Below, piece after piece: positions 47,560 through 57,369 of a stretch of 64,000 nt of DNA. The stretch is from positions 26,833,378 to 26,897,377 of the forward strand of contig NC_087071.1 of NCBI RefSeq assembly GCF_963678635.1, in the 5' to 3' direction. The notes below the pieces were generated by a model. It made no database searches. It saw only the letters and a list, made by a program, of their open reading frames with translations, and was not told the origin of the DNA. Every line of letters begins with the position of its first letter. Position 1 is the stretch's first letter. The stretch comes from Symsagittifera roscoffensis. Lineage: Eukaryota > Xenacoelomorpha > Acoela > Convolutidae. Made by a program: the position numbers and the translations under genes.

Positions 47560-47735
47560 GTTCAAATACAAATTGCTCTGTCATAAAGTTTGTCTCAGTT
47601 GGCAAGCTGCTGATCCATTTCTGACTCCTTGTCAGAAGTGAGTTCCAATATAGGACCGGTACCAAGGTTTGCAGTACCGTGAATAACAGTCTTTCTGTTT
47701 GCCGAGATTGCTCCTCCTTTTTTGCACCGAGATAA
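47560..47735 (-). pseudogene. Peptide block of the 1.4-kb units, copy 3 (stop)
   Basis: Keeps ISANRKTVIHGTANLGTGP and ELTSDKESEMDQQLAN followed by TGA, then DKLYDRAI. Sharing the TGA with copy 2 suggests copies 2 and 3 share an inactivated ancestor, or that copy 1 reverted. Confidence 0.45.
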
Positions 47736-48299
47736 AAATGCTGCTACTTTTGGCAACTAAGCAATTCTCTCATTTCTTTTGATTTTTTTGTAAATTAATA
47801 TATTTAAGACTAGTGCCTTTTCTTGAAAACTTTTTGAAAAAAGAGAACAAACTGATCAGATAAAAAGAAACGAAAATAGTCATTTTAAAGATTTCATGAA
47901 TATAAAAATGATGAGTTACTTAATTAATTACTTAAAAAGGAAATGGGACTAAGTTTGGACTTTTTGAAATCCTCAATTCTAATTATAAGTTTTTCTAGAT
48001 AGCTGATGCTATGGGTTAAGCTCTTCCTAGCTTTTATTACTGTAATAATCCTGTATTTATTTCTGTCTACAATGATTTTTACAAACGAAATATGGTAATC
48101 AAAATTTATTTTGTCTCTACCAATTTTTTTTAAGGGTCTTTGGATAACTTTAGGTTTCACCCAGTTGAGAATGGTTTAGTTTTTGATCAATTTTTTATCG
48201 ATTGGGTAATTTTTGTTTCACATACCACCAAAGTATTGGTTGCCTTCACACTCGATTGTTATTTATTCAACTGGCAAAAATGCAATAGAAAGGACATTA

Positions 48300-48720
48300 C
48301 GAGGCCAAACTGTGCACTGGATAGGAGCACAATTTTGTGTCTGTGTGTTCGTGGATTCCAGTGGATTCCGCATAAATATACCTGTAACGTAAATTTTGCC
48401 GGCACATTTGTTTTGTTGCGGATTCCGCAACAAGCAAATATAGCTAATGTTTTGGATTCCGCAACTGTAAGTAGATTCCGTAGAGTGTAATAGGAATCCG
48501 CAATTGTAAGTGGAATTCGCAAAAAATTTGTATGCGGAATCTGCAAATGTAAGTAGATTCCTCAATTTGTCAGTGGATTCCGCATTTTTTTTAATTACTG
48601 AACTTGCATATAAACAATTGAAAACCAGAGGTGGAATAACTGATTTTTTCTCTATAGAAGCGCGAGATTGAGCGCAAAAGGACTTATCCATTTGTCAGCG
48701 GAATCCAGAAACAAATCTTA
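48300..48720. repeat. Degenerate GGATTCCGCA repeat
   Basis: About ten spaced copies of GTAAGTGGATTCCGCAA(C/T)T-like units, roughly 25-45 bases apart. Several overlapping open frames here are products of the repetition. A related phrase (GGAATCCACGAACAAATTTTAAA) recurs at 62,526. Confidence 0.85.
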
Positions 48721-48739
48721 AAACATTTGTTCATGTTTG

Positions 48740-49420
48740 AAATTGGGGCAATTAAGTCACTCATCAGTATTTGAGATGAGATGGTTCAGTTTGAAATGGC
48801 AGCTAGGTCACTCATCACTCATAAGTTTTTGCGATGCGATTGATCAGTTATGCATAAGAAATGATCATCAGTATTTGGGGTGAGATGGTTCAGTTATGCA
48901 TAAGAAATCATCATCAGTATTTGAGATGAGATGGTTCCGTTATGCATAAGAAATCATCATCAGTATTTGAGATGAGATGGTTCAATTTGAAATGGCAGCT
49001 AAGTCACTCATCAATAATTGAGATGAGCTGGTTCAGTTATGCATAAGAAATCATCATCAGTATTTGAGATGAGGTGGTTCAGTTATGCATAAGAAATCAT
49101 CATCAGCATTTGAGATAAGATGTCTCACTTATGCATAAGAAATCATCATCAGTATTTGAGATGACATGGTTCAGTTATCCATAAGAAATCATCATGAGTA
49201 TTTGAGATGAGATAGTTCAGTTATGCAAAAGAAATCATCATCAGTATTTGAGACGAGATGGTTCAGTTTGAAATAACAGTTATGTCACTCATCAGTATTT
49301 GAGATGAGATGGTTCAGTTGCTTCAGAAATTATCATCGCACTCATCAGTTTTTGAGATGAGATGGTTCAGTTGGTTCAGAAATTATCATCGCCTTCATCA
49401 GCATTTGAGACGAGTAAAGG
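48740..49420. repeat. Minisatellite, ~46-bp unit, about 14 copies
   Basis: Core ATCAGTATTTGAGATGAGAT followed by GGTTCAGT and one of three tails: a TATGCATAAGAAATCATC tail, a TTTGAAATGGCAGCTAAGTC tail or a TGGTTCAGAAATTATCATCG tail. The ordered use of tails gives a higher-order structure. Confidence 0.95.
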
Positions 49421-49429
49421 ACGGCTCGA

Positions 49430-49908
49430 TTGTATTTTTTGAAAGCTGAACTGAAATGTTTTCTGAAAACTGGATTAAAAATCCTCGTTTAATTTAAACT
49501 GAAAAGAAAAATTTATACAAGCGGTAACTAAAAATTATAATACGAAAAATAAAAATTTTCAAATTTTCTTGAGCAGTTGGATCAATTTTTATGTTCTTTC
49601 TGAGTCCTTTTCCTTGAAATCTCCACTTTCGAAAAAAAGTCTGTGTAAGTATCTCAATGGCTCACTATAGTAGTCATAGTTTGGTGTTTTTTGATGAAGT
49701 ATTTCTCTCCTCGGCTGATTTGGCTGTTTTTTGATTCCTTTCCCTCGAAAACTCCAAATTCGACAAAGCGTATTTGTTGTCTTAATGACTCACTATGGTA
49801 TTCGTAGTCTGGTTTGTTTGTTGAAATTTTCTCCAGATAAAGTTTGCGTTTACCTCTCTTATTGAATTTAGTTTTCTCTTTCCACAACTTTGTACTCGAA
49901 TCGTTTTA
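49430..49908 (-). pseudogene. Possible 3' extension of the Artemis-like copy, internal repeat
   Basis: A minus frame (49,887-49,654) is Lys/Glu-rich. Its middle (YHSESLRQQIRFVEFGVFEG) resembles a following, stop-broken stretch near 49,650-49,590 (YTDFFSKVEISRKR), so the segment contains a ~135-base internal direct repeat. Whether it was ever joined to the nuclease-like sequence upstream is unclear. Confidence 0.3.
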
Positions 49909-50992
49909 CATGTTTGGATTCTGATGTTTCAGCGTATTTAAAATAAAAGCTTTCACAGAGTCAAGTGGAGTATCTATATCCGGACAAACGAAGGGTGTAA
50001 TACTTTCAAACTGCAGACTTGAAGGGAAATCTATTATTCCGTTAGCTGAAGAGTGCGAAGAATAACAGCACCGAATGGTTCTCTCAGAAACTGCTTTAAC
50101 CAATCTCCCACGCGTTATCTCGTTTTTAGTGAAGAACATTGCAGTTGGAAAAATTGTAAGCACTTCTGGACTTGGGATGCCCGGCTTGCAAGTCAATTTT
50201 AAGTTCGCAGACAACGGTTTGCAGAAATAGATTTGGGTACTTTTGCCATCTAAGGTGAGCCAATTTCGAATTGACGGATTAAATTTGTACATTTGATAAT
50301 GACATAATGAAACGTGAATTTTACTGTTGAATCTAGTTGCAAGCTCTTTCATCAAAAAATCATAACTGTAGCAAGTTTTCTCACAAAAATGGACCACATT
50401 TTTTTGAAATGAACAAAGCCATGCGAACACGGCTTGAAAGATGACTGAAAGACAGCTCTCCCTACAAGTAATGAAATAGGAATCTGTTTTGCAAAATGTT
50501 GTTTTGATGTAAATATTATCAAAGTTATGATCAGCAGCTTCTGTCGAAAAAATTTTTGCTTCGCTTCGTATGATGAACTTGCCATTCGATTTTGCTTGTA
50601 AAAAGGACAGATTTTTCTTTGGAAATTAGTAAGAACATTACTGAACCTGGACAGTGACCTGCAGGAATAAGAGTGACAGTTAGGGTAGGAGTCTTGTCCC
50701 CTTCTAATGAAACATTCAATGTTGTCTCATTATCTGAATTCAGAGGTAATATATATGGAGTTAAATGAACATAAAGTGGCAATGCACTCAACAAAGCAGC
50801 CGAATTTTTATGACGAAAAATTTTCAAGTTAAAGTCTTTTAACTTTTCGAAGAGCTCAGGCACATTAAGGCCCACCATGTGATTTGTATGACAGTGCGAA
50901 AGAAGCTAAACCGTAGATTTGAGGTTCTCACCCTTGAGGCGATCAATTGAAACCCCAGGAAACTTTGATATTGGACCGGCAAATTCTGACAT
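49909..50992 (-). pseudogene. DCLRE1C-like: Artemis/SNM1-like nuclease, inactivated, intronless
   Basis: Reads from ATG 50,992 (MSEFAGPISKFPGVSIDRLK) to a stop at 49,908, covering the metallo-beta-lactamase and beta-CASP domains of DNA cross-link repair nucleases. Most like Artemis, judged by the SIDR start and PAGHCPGSVMFL (about 50,655-50,620). Inactivating changes: TAG at 50,906-50,908; the HxHxDH motif reads HCHTNH; the TGDFR position reads TSKIE; a frameshift lies near 50,585; the later LDTTFCDP-like motif reads IKTTFCKT, so its two Asp are Lys. The end keeps CCYSSHSS (about 50,070). The family processes hairpin and overhang DNA ends in non-homologous end joining. No introns interrupt about 1.08 kb, although Artemis genes are usually multi-exon, which suggests a retrocopy. 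No poly(A) tail is obvious. Confidence 0.85.
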
Positions 50993-50999
50993 AATTATA

Positions 51000-51560
51000 G
51001 AAGGGAAAAGGAGGTATGAACAGTGAGTTAATGAAATGAGTATTGAAGATACTTTTCTATAGTTTTTCAGAAAGGATAAGACCACCACATTTTGATCGTC
51101 TTGAGCCCGTTTTGAGTGTAAACATCTAACCTTGGTTAATTTATACAGCCAAAGTTTTTGTCATTTGGGCGCATAATTAGAATTACACGAGTGGATCCAA
51201 AAAATAATAACAATTACCTTCAGTAGAAACGATTTTCTCAAGTCAAAAAGAAATACGTGGGAATTTTAATTCCATAACTATCATTAAAGATTTATCTGAT
51301 TTAAACTACTATGTAGCACCAATAAAACATAATTATTAGGCAATAAACTGAAAGATAATACAGTTTCTACAGTTTTAGAAGAAAGAAAAATGAGACGAGA
51401 TGATTGACAGATAAGTTGATGAGGGCTAGACTGACTGATAAGCGGGCACCAGTGACGGCTTTAAATTGACTGAATGACTCAGGCGATTGTTTCTGTGGTT
51501 GATACTTCTGATGACACTGTTTTCTTTTAAAAACCTGGTCATAAAATTTTTTAGTAAATT
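51000..51560. other. No gene seen
   Basis: AT-rich, no sustained frame. Short GA-rich words near 51,380-51,430. Confidence 0.5.
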
Positions 51561-51569
51561 ATTTTGAGA

Positions 51570-51850
51570 TTTTGAATTTTACTGATAACTCTGGTGGCAT
51601 TTGCACTAAAACACCTATGGCGGCATTTGCACGGTTAGCTTTGGCGGGATTTGTACTAGAAACGCTAGCGGCATTTGCACTAAAAACAGTTTTCTTATAA
51701 TAACCAAGCCATAAAATATTTTACTGTTGTAGCTTGAGATTTGAGATTTTGAAACTTACTGATAACTCTGGCGGCATTTGCACTAAAAAAACTCTGGTAG
51801 CATTTGCACTAAAAACTCTGGTAGCATTTGCACTAAAAAAACAGTTTTTG
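51570..51850. repeat. Minisatellite, GGCATTTGCACTA unit
   Basis: About seven copies of CTCTGG(C/T)(G/A)GCATTTGCACTAAAA-like units in two groups (51,585-51,690 and 51,765-51,840). A longer flank (ATTTGAGATTTTGAAACTTAC) is also repeated. Confidence 0.9.
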
Positions 51851-51949
51851 AATGAAAAAATAATTATAAAATATTTTGATGAAGTATTTTGAGATTTGAG
51901 ATTTTGAAACTTACCGATAAGTAAAAATTGGCTGGTAATTCTGATGGGA

Positions 51950-52280
51950 GGTTTGTATGTGCACAATTTGAGGATACTGACTGAGGATGGTACTTCTGAT
52001 GGCTTTTGATGATACTGTTTGAGTATGGTGCTTCTGATGGCTTTTGATGATATTGATTGAGGATGGTACTTCTGATGGCTTTTGATGATGCTGACTGAAG
52101 ATGCTACTTCTGATGGCTTTTGATGATACTGACTGAGGATGGTACTTCTGATGGCTTTTGATGATACTGACTGAGGATGGTACTTCTGGGGCCTTTTGAT
52201 GATACTGATTGAGGATGGTACTTCTGATGGCTTCTGATGTTACTGACTGAGGATGGTTCTTTTGATGGCAGGTTTGCATG
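51950..52280. repeat. Minisatellite, ~42-bp unit, about eight copies
   Basis: Unit like GATACTGACTGAGGATGGTA followed by CTTCTGATGGCTTTTGAT. A 122-codon minus frame crosses it (SSKAIRSTILSQ-type repeats) only because the unit is a multiple of three. It lies in the apparent intron after the GTAAGT at 52,364. Confidence 0.95.
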
Positions 52281-52364
52281 TGTACAGTTTGGCTAAAAAA
52301 CAGTTTTTTAATAAATTAGTCAAAAACCGTTTTAGTAAATTGTTTTGATATTTTAAACACTTAC

Positions 52365-53130
52365 GATGAGGGTGTGACCCCAGGCTGGGGTGATCCAGCA
52401 GTACTGGCGCATCCTCGGCCTCGAGCCCGGCCTGGCAGGTTTGCAGTCCCGGCGACTGACGGCGCTGCTCGTCATCGACTGCGCCCCCGCCCGCTTGCCC
52501 AATTATAGGGCATGCCTTCCTCACTTGATCAGACCTCTTCGATGCGCCAATCCCAGACCACAGCGTACCCGGGACCTCGACCCCGCACGTGGAGGAACGC
52601 AGGAGCGTCCAAGGCAGTGCTCTCCTCCTCGTCACTGCCCGAGAGCAGTTCAAAGTCGGAGATACTCCTCAGTTGCTCCGGTTCCGACTCCGAGTCGGAG
52701 TCACGGTAGGGCACCACTGTCTTGACTTCGATCTGTTCTCCTACCTCCTCATCGTCATCCTCAACATTTGTATCCTCGTCCGTGTCAGAGGAACTAAGCA
52801 AAGGTGAAACTTGATCAATTGGGAGGAAGGGTTGGATGTTCTTTCGTGGTTCACATTGGGAATGCTCAAGTTAGTGGTCAAAGGAGGAAAGAAGAGGTTG
52901 TCCACATGGCACCAGGTTTAGTTAGTTTAGCAAAAAACAAGTTCAAAAGCAAGAGTTACCAGAAAATCCACGAATGGAAAGACGGCAAGTTCCGCCGATA
53001 GAAGGGGCACTTTGGCTCAGGTTCATCCTGTATTTTGATCGTGTATTTTATAGAGCTCCCGTCCATAGTAGCAGCAGACAGGGCACACTTCAGCTTCGTC
53101 ATTGGTGGTATTAATCATGTTTTCTGAAAT
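52365..53130 (-). pseudogene. JmjC locus, 3' part: Cys and acidic segments
   Basis: From 5' to 3' on the minus strand: an exon-like stretch after TTTCAG near 53,130 with EVCPVCCYYGRELYKIH; then a frame from about 52,870 with LLSSSDTDEDTNVEDDDEE and SDSESEPE, strongly acidic; then, after an apparent frameshift near 52,540, ACPIIGQAGGGAVDDEQRR to an excellent 5' splice site (CATC then GTAAGTG) at 52,364. This patch is far more GC-rich than its surroundings. Acidic Ser/Asp/Glu tails are common in chromatin proteins, but the link to the JmjC exons rests only on strand and proximity. Confidence 0.4.
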
Positions 53131-53299
53131 TCAGTAATTCATATAGTTATTCAAACTGCATTCTTAAAATTAGAATCAGATTTCAATTTAAAAAAAATGT
53201 TTTTAAAATGTCAATCAATAAATTTAGACGTTTTGTTCATATTCGTTAAAAAAACTGTACACATTTTATATTTGAAAGTGGTACTAGAAAGTCTTCAGT

Positions 53300-53800
53300 C
53301 CCTTTTGACTGATATTTGGGCAGGTAATGCCCCCACTGGCAATTCTCCGCCTAACCCACGATAGTTTTGGAAGAGGCTGTCCACCTCTTCCTTATTCGCC
53401 AGACTTTCCTTAGATGTTGGCTTAAAAACAAAATTATCAAAACTTAGCATGAGAAGTTATTCTGAGTTTTTGGGATGAATTAAGCATTTCAGTATACGGG
53501 ATGACGAAACTCAATTTTGGGATCAATTGAGTATTTCAGTATATGCGATTAAACTGGGTGCAGTTTTTGGGATACGGAAGTAAGTATCGCAGTATATGGA
53601 ATGAAATTCGGCCAGAATTACTGACGTAAATTATTTTGGCGAGGTGGTTATTTAAGACTTTGTCGTGCGCCTTCAGATTTCTCCAGACATCCTCTAGATT
53701 TTCTAATTCTTGCGGTGGGATTGCGTCTCTGGTGCTATTAAAATACTTCTCTATTTCCATTTATTTCGACAAAAATAAATCAGTTTAATCTTTGATACTA
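53300..53800 (-). pseudogene. JmjC locus, middle exon-like segments
   Basis: Two minus-strand pieces. The first (about 53,760-53,640) reads EKYFNSTRDAIPPQELENLE and DVWRNLKAHDKVL. The second (53,430-53,300), after a T-rich tract ending TTTTTAAG, reads PTSKESLANKEEVDSLFQNY and RGLGGELPVGALPA before a stop. Between them lies a three-copy ~55-bp repeat. Both look coding (balanced composition, low stop density) and sit directly downstream of the JmjC exon. Not recognised separately. Confidence 0.4.
53466..53615. repeat. ~55-bp direct repeat, three copies
   Basis: TTTTTGGGAT, a variable middle, then CATTTCAGTATACGGGATGA-like sequence, three times. It lies in the probable intron between the two middle segments. 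Confidence 0.85.
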
Positions 53801-53806
53801 ACCACA

Positions 53807-54146
53807 GACGCACCATAAGCTCATTCAGAGCCAACATCGGAAAAGCAGGGTAGCAGCTGCTGAAGGGATCTGTCGCAAAACTCTGGCAGCCGTCAGCAGG
53901 TGTCCACGATGAATGAAATTGACACCAAGTTCCGCAGACTCCGAATGCGTTTCAACCAAGTGTATCAGGCCAGCTGGCATAACAAGGGCCTGGCGCTCCG
54001 TCAGAACAACTTTCTGACACCCTCCAGCATCACAGCGAGTGTCATCTCCGGCAAACATCGGTTTCCAACCCAGAGATTGCTGCATCAGATATTCCTGGAA
54101 TATCTGCTTGTTTTTGACCGACGGGGCCAATAAAATATTTTGCAGA
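53807..54146 (-). pseudogene. JmjC domain exon (KDM2/KDM7-like)
   Basis: Starts after CCTTTAG at 54,147 with LQNILLAPSVKNKQIFQEYL, then MFAGD, KVVLTERQALVMPAGLIHLV and LGVNFIHRGHLL. This matches the second half of the JmjC fold of KDM2/KDM7-type histone lysine demethylases: the GEKIF-like strand, the acidic GD loop, the G(W)IH segment carrying the last iron-ligand His, and the GGNFLH-like strand. After residue ~90 the sense shifts frame near 53,860 (then DPFSSCYPAFPMLALNEL) and meets a possible 5' splice site GTTAGT near 53,806. The upstream HxD iron motif is not found. These enzymes act on histone tails in the nucleus. A frameshift and the missing motif suggest a dead copy, unless the sequence has errors. 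Confidence 0.7.
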
Positions 54147-54224
54147 CTAAAGGAAAAAGAACTAAATGGAACATACTTATATAATTAAATGAAAAAATTG
54201 TGCACCAAATTTTGTTTAACTTTT

Positions 54225-54680
54225 CACTAAAAAGTACATCACACCCGACAAGGAAGTATCAGCAACAATGATATTCCAGAACATTGGTAGCATTAATCGG
54301 AACAAAGTTTGAACATCAGCTGGCTTAATTGATCGTATATATTTCCAGGATTGAACACAAATGTGAGGTTAAACTTATTTGAAAACTGGAGTCTTATTAG
54401 GAGACTAATTACTTTTCAAACTGATTAATTTTTCCTTTAAGATGTACCGTCTAGCTCTGAGTTCCACGGGACATTCCTTCAAAACTTCGTCAATAAAATT
54501 GTCCCCATACATTTGGCTGTCAAATTGGAAACTATCCTCTAGTTGGCTTTTGAACCCTTTGGTGGATTTAACCGATGGAACTAACAAAGCTGTTTGATGG
54601 CTAATAAACCAATCTGACTGGATCCAGCTGACAATATCAACCGCAGGCAAGCACTGTATTAGACTTGAGGCAGGCATGAT
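54225..54680 (-). pseudogene. JmjC locus, segment before the JmjC exon
   Basis: After TTTTATTAG at 54,681 a frame reads SSLIQCLPAVDIVSWIQSDW, then ALLVPSVKSTKGFKSQLEDS and YGDNFIDEV, ending at a stop at 54,405. The VPS..GF......F.....GD..IDV pattern is what precedes JmjC in KDM2/KDM7 proteins. Near 54,300-54,225 a further short piece (MFWNIIVADTSLSGVMYFLV) sits where the HxD-containing strand belongs but lacks HxD. Splice joints between these pieces are not convincing. Confidence 0.5.
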
Positions 54681-54738
54681 CTAATAAAACACCCGAAAAA
54701 GATGATGGAATTTTAATTATAACGACTTTGAGCTAGTT

Positions 54739-55635
54739 TTATTTTCCGATGCTTAATTGCGAAAGTCTCTCTCTTAGTTTGCCATGGTCAATTGGAAGTA
54801 ATATGTCAATCTGACCAGCACTCGTGCTACGAGAGCTGCCTGAAACCACGGCAAAACTCTGCGGTTTTTCCCCAAGAGCTTTTGGTGCCTGTATCCGCGG
54901 CAGAGGAGGTCGTTCATCTGTTTTCGGATCTATTTCAATCAGTCTTTGAAGTGACGAAAGGGAGCCTGGTAGAGGAAAGGGCGAAATGACTTCTGGTTCG
55001 AGAGGAAATGGATCTGGCCTCAGACACGGTCCATTCGGCATTTGGGAAGTGGTACCATCCTAATTGGCGCAGCTGGCGCACCGACAGGCAATTTGGTGCA
55101 CTGATGAGTGACATCCGATGTTTTTTCATCAAGAGCACTTGTCACTTCTGGACCGGTAACTGTAGTACCAACAAAACCTTGAGCAGTGCCGTTAGAGCAG
55201 TGCCCTTGTTCATTGATAGTACTTGTCAATTCTGGAGCAGTAACTGTAGTACCAACAGTACCTGGAGCTGTGCTCATGGAGATTTCAGCGTCACTCAGTG
55301 AAATATAGGGCTAAAACAGTGATGTTGATTTAATTGCATTTTATTATATAAAAGAAAAACGGTGTTTTGTTACATACAATTTGAATGGTCGAAATGGGTT
55401 CCTCATCATCCGGCTCCATTTTGCACCAAAACGTCGCCAATTTTTCCTGCTTGTACCCGCTTGTTGCATCTGGCTCGTTTGGTTCTTGCTGGCACCAGGC
55501 AGTCGTCGCATCATGCCCATTTCTGCACGGCTCATGTTTGCTCCAGGAGGTCTTTCTGCTGGCCGTCTTGGTCTTGGTCGTCTTTCTGCTGGTTCCGAAC
55601 GCATTTTTTACGGTATTCCGTCTCGACGTCTGCAT
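54739..55635 (-). pseudogene. JmjC locus 5' part or separate gene: Lys/Thr/Pro-rich exons
   Basis: Exon 1 is 55,635-55,378, starting ATG with MQTSRRNTVKNAFG and ending STIQI before GTATGT. Exon 2 starts at 55,310 after ACTGTTTTAG with PYISLSDAEISM in matching phase. Exon 2 contains a repeat (VGTTVTAPELTSTINEQ and VGTTVTGPEVTSALDEK). Near 55,035 the sense changes frame to a Pro-rich segment (PNGPCLRPDPFPLEPEVISP) that ends at TAA 54,739, overlapping AATAAA, a poly(A)-signal word. So this may be a separate two-exon gene with one frameshift, or the N-terminus of the JmjC gene. Not recognised. Confidence 0.45.
55311..55377 (-). other. Short intron (67 bp)
   Basis: GTATGTAAC at 55,377 and CACTGTTTTAG at 55,311. 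Phase 0; joins two open frames. Gives a guide to intron size in this genome. Confidence 0.7.
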
Positions 55636-55689
55636 CTTTGTCAATTGTCGTGATACAGTCTAGTTGCGCAGAGGTGGACTAACTTATTT

Positions 55690-56660
55690 GGCTAAGTGCT
55701 AAAACAGTTTGAATTTGAAGTCAATAAACATATCTTTTTTTATATTTTGTTTCAAAAGCACAGATCTTCTTTCACTCCGTGCTATAGAACATGCAGTTTC
55801 GCATCCCTCTTCTGGCATCGCGTTTCAGCAAAATAGCGGATCATGATGCTTTTTTGTGAAAATTATAGGTCGCATTCTGGAAACGAAAGGAAAAAGAAAA
55901 TCAGTCCAAGAAAGGACTAATATTTAGACAGTAAATTTTTTTTCTTATTATCGATTTTGTTACAAAAATGGGTATGCGGACTTAAATTAGGCTATGACAT
56001 CGTCAGCCCTCATTACAAAAGCAAAGCCCTCCATACAATAGAAAACTGATTCATATGTGAGGTGGGGGAAAAGGAAAAACATCCAATAACTTTAGGGGAA
56101 TCAGCAAATTCCTAATCACTATCTATATCATTTTTTCAGAAACCAGGATCAATTTTCTTAGAAGATTTGCCACATCAAGTTTGTGATACCCTTTAAGATG
56201 TGAAACCGGTATCTCAAGGTGAAATGCGAGCCTTAAATCTTATTATGATAAACATTTTAAAAAAAAGTCTTTTAGTCCACAATAATTGTGATGCACGTTT
56301 ACTTCGTTGTTTTAAAACATCCTGCAGAGGCGCGAGTTTGATCCCTTAACCTCTTGTTTGGGAGCCCTACTCTTTACCTCCAGGACATCAGACCCGTTAG
56401 TATTCTAAGATAAACGTTAAGGATCATGATAAACTTACTTTTGCACTCGAAGCCAGTCATATATCAGATTGATCGGTACTGAATAAAGGATATCAAATCG
56501 AAAATGAAACCGAATCAGATTTGAAAATACTTTTTAAACTAAATTGACAGGATCAACCGCGGTTTTTCAAAACTAAAAAATCATTTTTCAGGATAGTAAT
56601 TTAAATTAAAACTCATGATGGCATAGTCGTTACAAGGTACCACAAATGGGAGAAAGTAAC
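55690..56660. other. No gene seen
   Basis: AT-rich without a sustained frame. A less AT-rich stretch at 56,325-56,400 contains GCGCGAGTTTGATCCC, vaguely like a tRNA B box, but no cloverleaf could be drawn. Confidence 0.4.
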
Positions 56661-56662
56661 AT

Positions 56663-56686
56663 GATCCAAAACCGCGGTTTTGGATC
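56663..56686. repeat. Perfect 24-bp palindrome
   Basis: GATCCAAAACCG is followed directly by its exact complement CGGTTTTGGATC, with no spacer. A half-related word (GATCAACCGCGGTTTTT) occurs about 110 bases upstream at 56,552. Confidence 0.95.
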
Positions 56687-56834
56687 TAGTTAATTTCTCC
56701 CCTCTGCGGTATTTTTCCAATGACCCGGGTTGCCCACCATTAGGCGCAACCCGGGGAATAGCACCCTATAAAGATATCCTCCCCTAAAAAGCCCCCACGA
56801 ATTTTGTACCCTGTTAACTACCCGCCCCAATTTA

Positions 56835-57240
56835 AAATCCCAAACACTGGTTTTAAATCGTTGCAGTTCTGCAAAATCCCAAATACTGATCATAGTTTGT
56901 TGCAGTTCTGCTAAATCCCAAACACTGACAAAATTCCAATTACTGACAAAAAGTTCTGCAATGTATATAATTGGGACTTTGTCAATATTTGGGATTTTGT
57001 CAGTAATTGAGATTTTGTCAATGTTTGGGATTTTGTCAGTAATTGGAATCTTTTCAATATTTGGGATTTTGGGATTTTGTCAGTAAATGGAATTTTGTCA
57101 GTGTTTTGGATTTTGTGAGTATTTGGGATTTTGTCAGTAATTGAGATTTCGTCAGTATTTGAGATTTTGTCATTGTTAGGATTTTGTCAGCAGTTGAAAT
57201 TTTTCGACTGCAAAAAACTTGTCAGTATATATTGGTATTT
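56835..57240. repeat. Inverted minisatellite
   Basis: From 56,835 to about 56,955 the unit reads in one direction (AATCCCAAATACTGA); from about 56,970 to 57,230 it reads in the other (TTTGGGATTTTGTCAGTA), around 17-18 bases per unit and about 14 copies on the right side. A transcript could form a long imperfect hairpin. Confidence 0.9.
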
Positions 57241-57369
57241 TCTCATTGAGTTAAAATTTGTCAAAGTAAATTGGAACGCCGTTGGAACAAACTGATCAGT
57301 ATTTGAGATTGATTTGAACTGCAACAAGAACTATTGAGATTTTGCAAAATTAGAACACACCATTTTAGT

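Larger units (their letters stand above)
44490..48295. repeat. Three ~1.4-kb tandem units
   Basis: Units start near 44,490, 45,925 and 47,345. Shared anchors include GACTCCTTGTCA, TGATCAGAT(T)AAAAGAAA and TTTAGGTTTCACC. The third unit is cut short at about 48,295, where the GGATTCCGCA repeats begin. Divergence is moderate. Each unit holds the minus-strand peptide block listed separately; the rest shows no conserved frame. Confidence 0.9.

Noticed and set aside
48259-48691. Overlapping 95-142-codon minus frames and a 116-codon plus frame
   Set aside because: All cross the GGATTCCGCA degenerate repeat; several frames are open at once and none matches a protein.
48740-49420. CRISPR-like array
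   Set aside because: Units are contiguous and degenerate without unique spacers of constant length, and the DNA is eukaryotic: a minisatellite.
51911-52279. 122-codon frame with repeated SSKAIRSTILSQ-like units
   Set aside because: It is a 42-bp minisatellite read in a frame that stays open because the unit length is a multiple of three.
52390-52807. Plus-strand frames in the GC-rich patch
   Set aside because: Shadows of the minus-strand acidic and Gly-rich frames, which have a strong splice donor at 52,364.
55362-55682. Plus-strand Cys/Ser-rich frames opposite the 55.4-55.6-kb exon
   Set aside because: The minus strand has a matching-phase intron junction; the plus frames have no splice or homology support.
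56325-56400. tRNA or tRNA-derived SINE
   Set aside because: A B-box-like word is present but no A box at the right distance and no cloverleaf stems.
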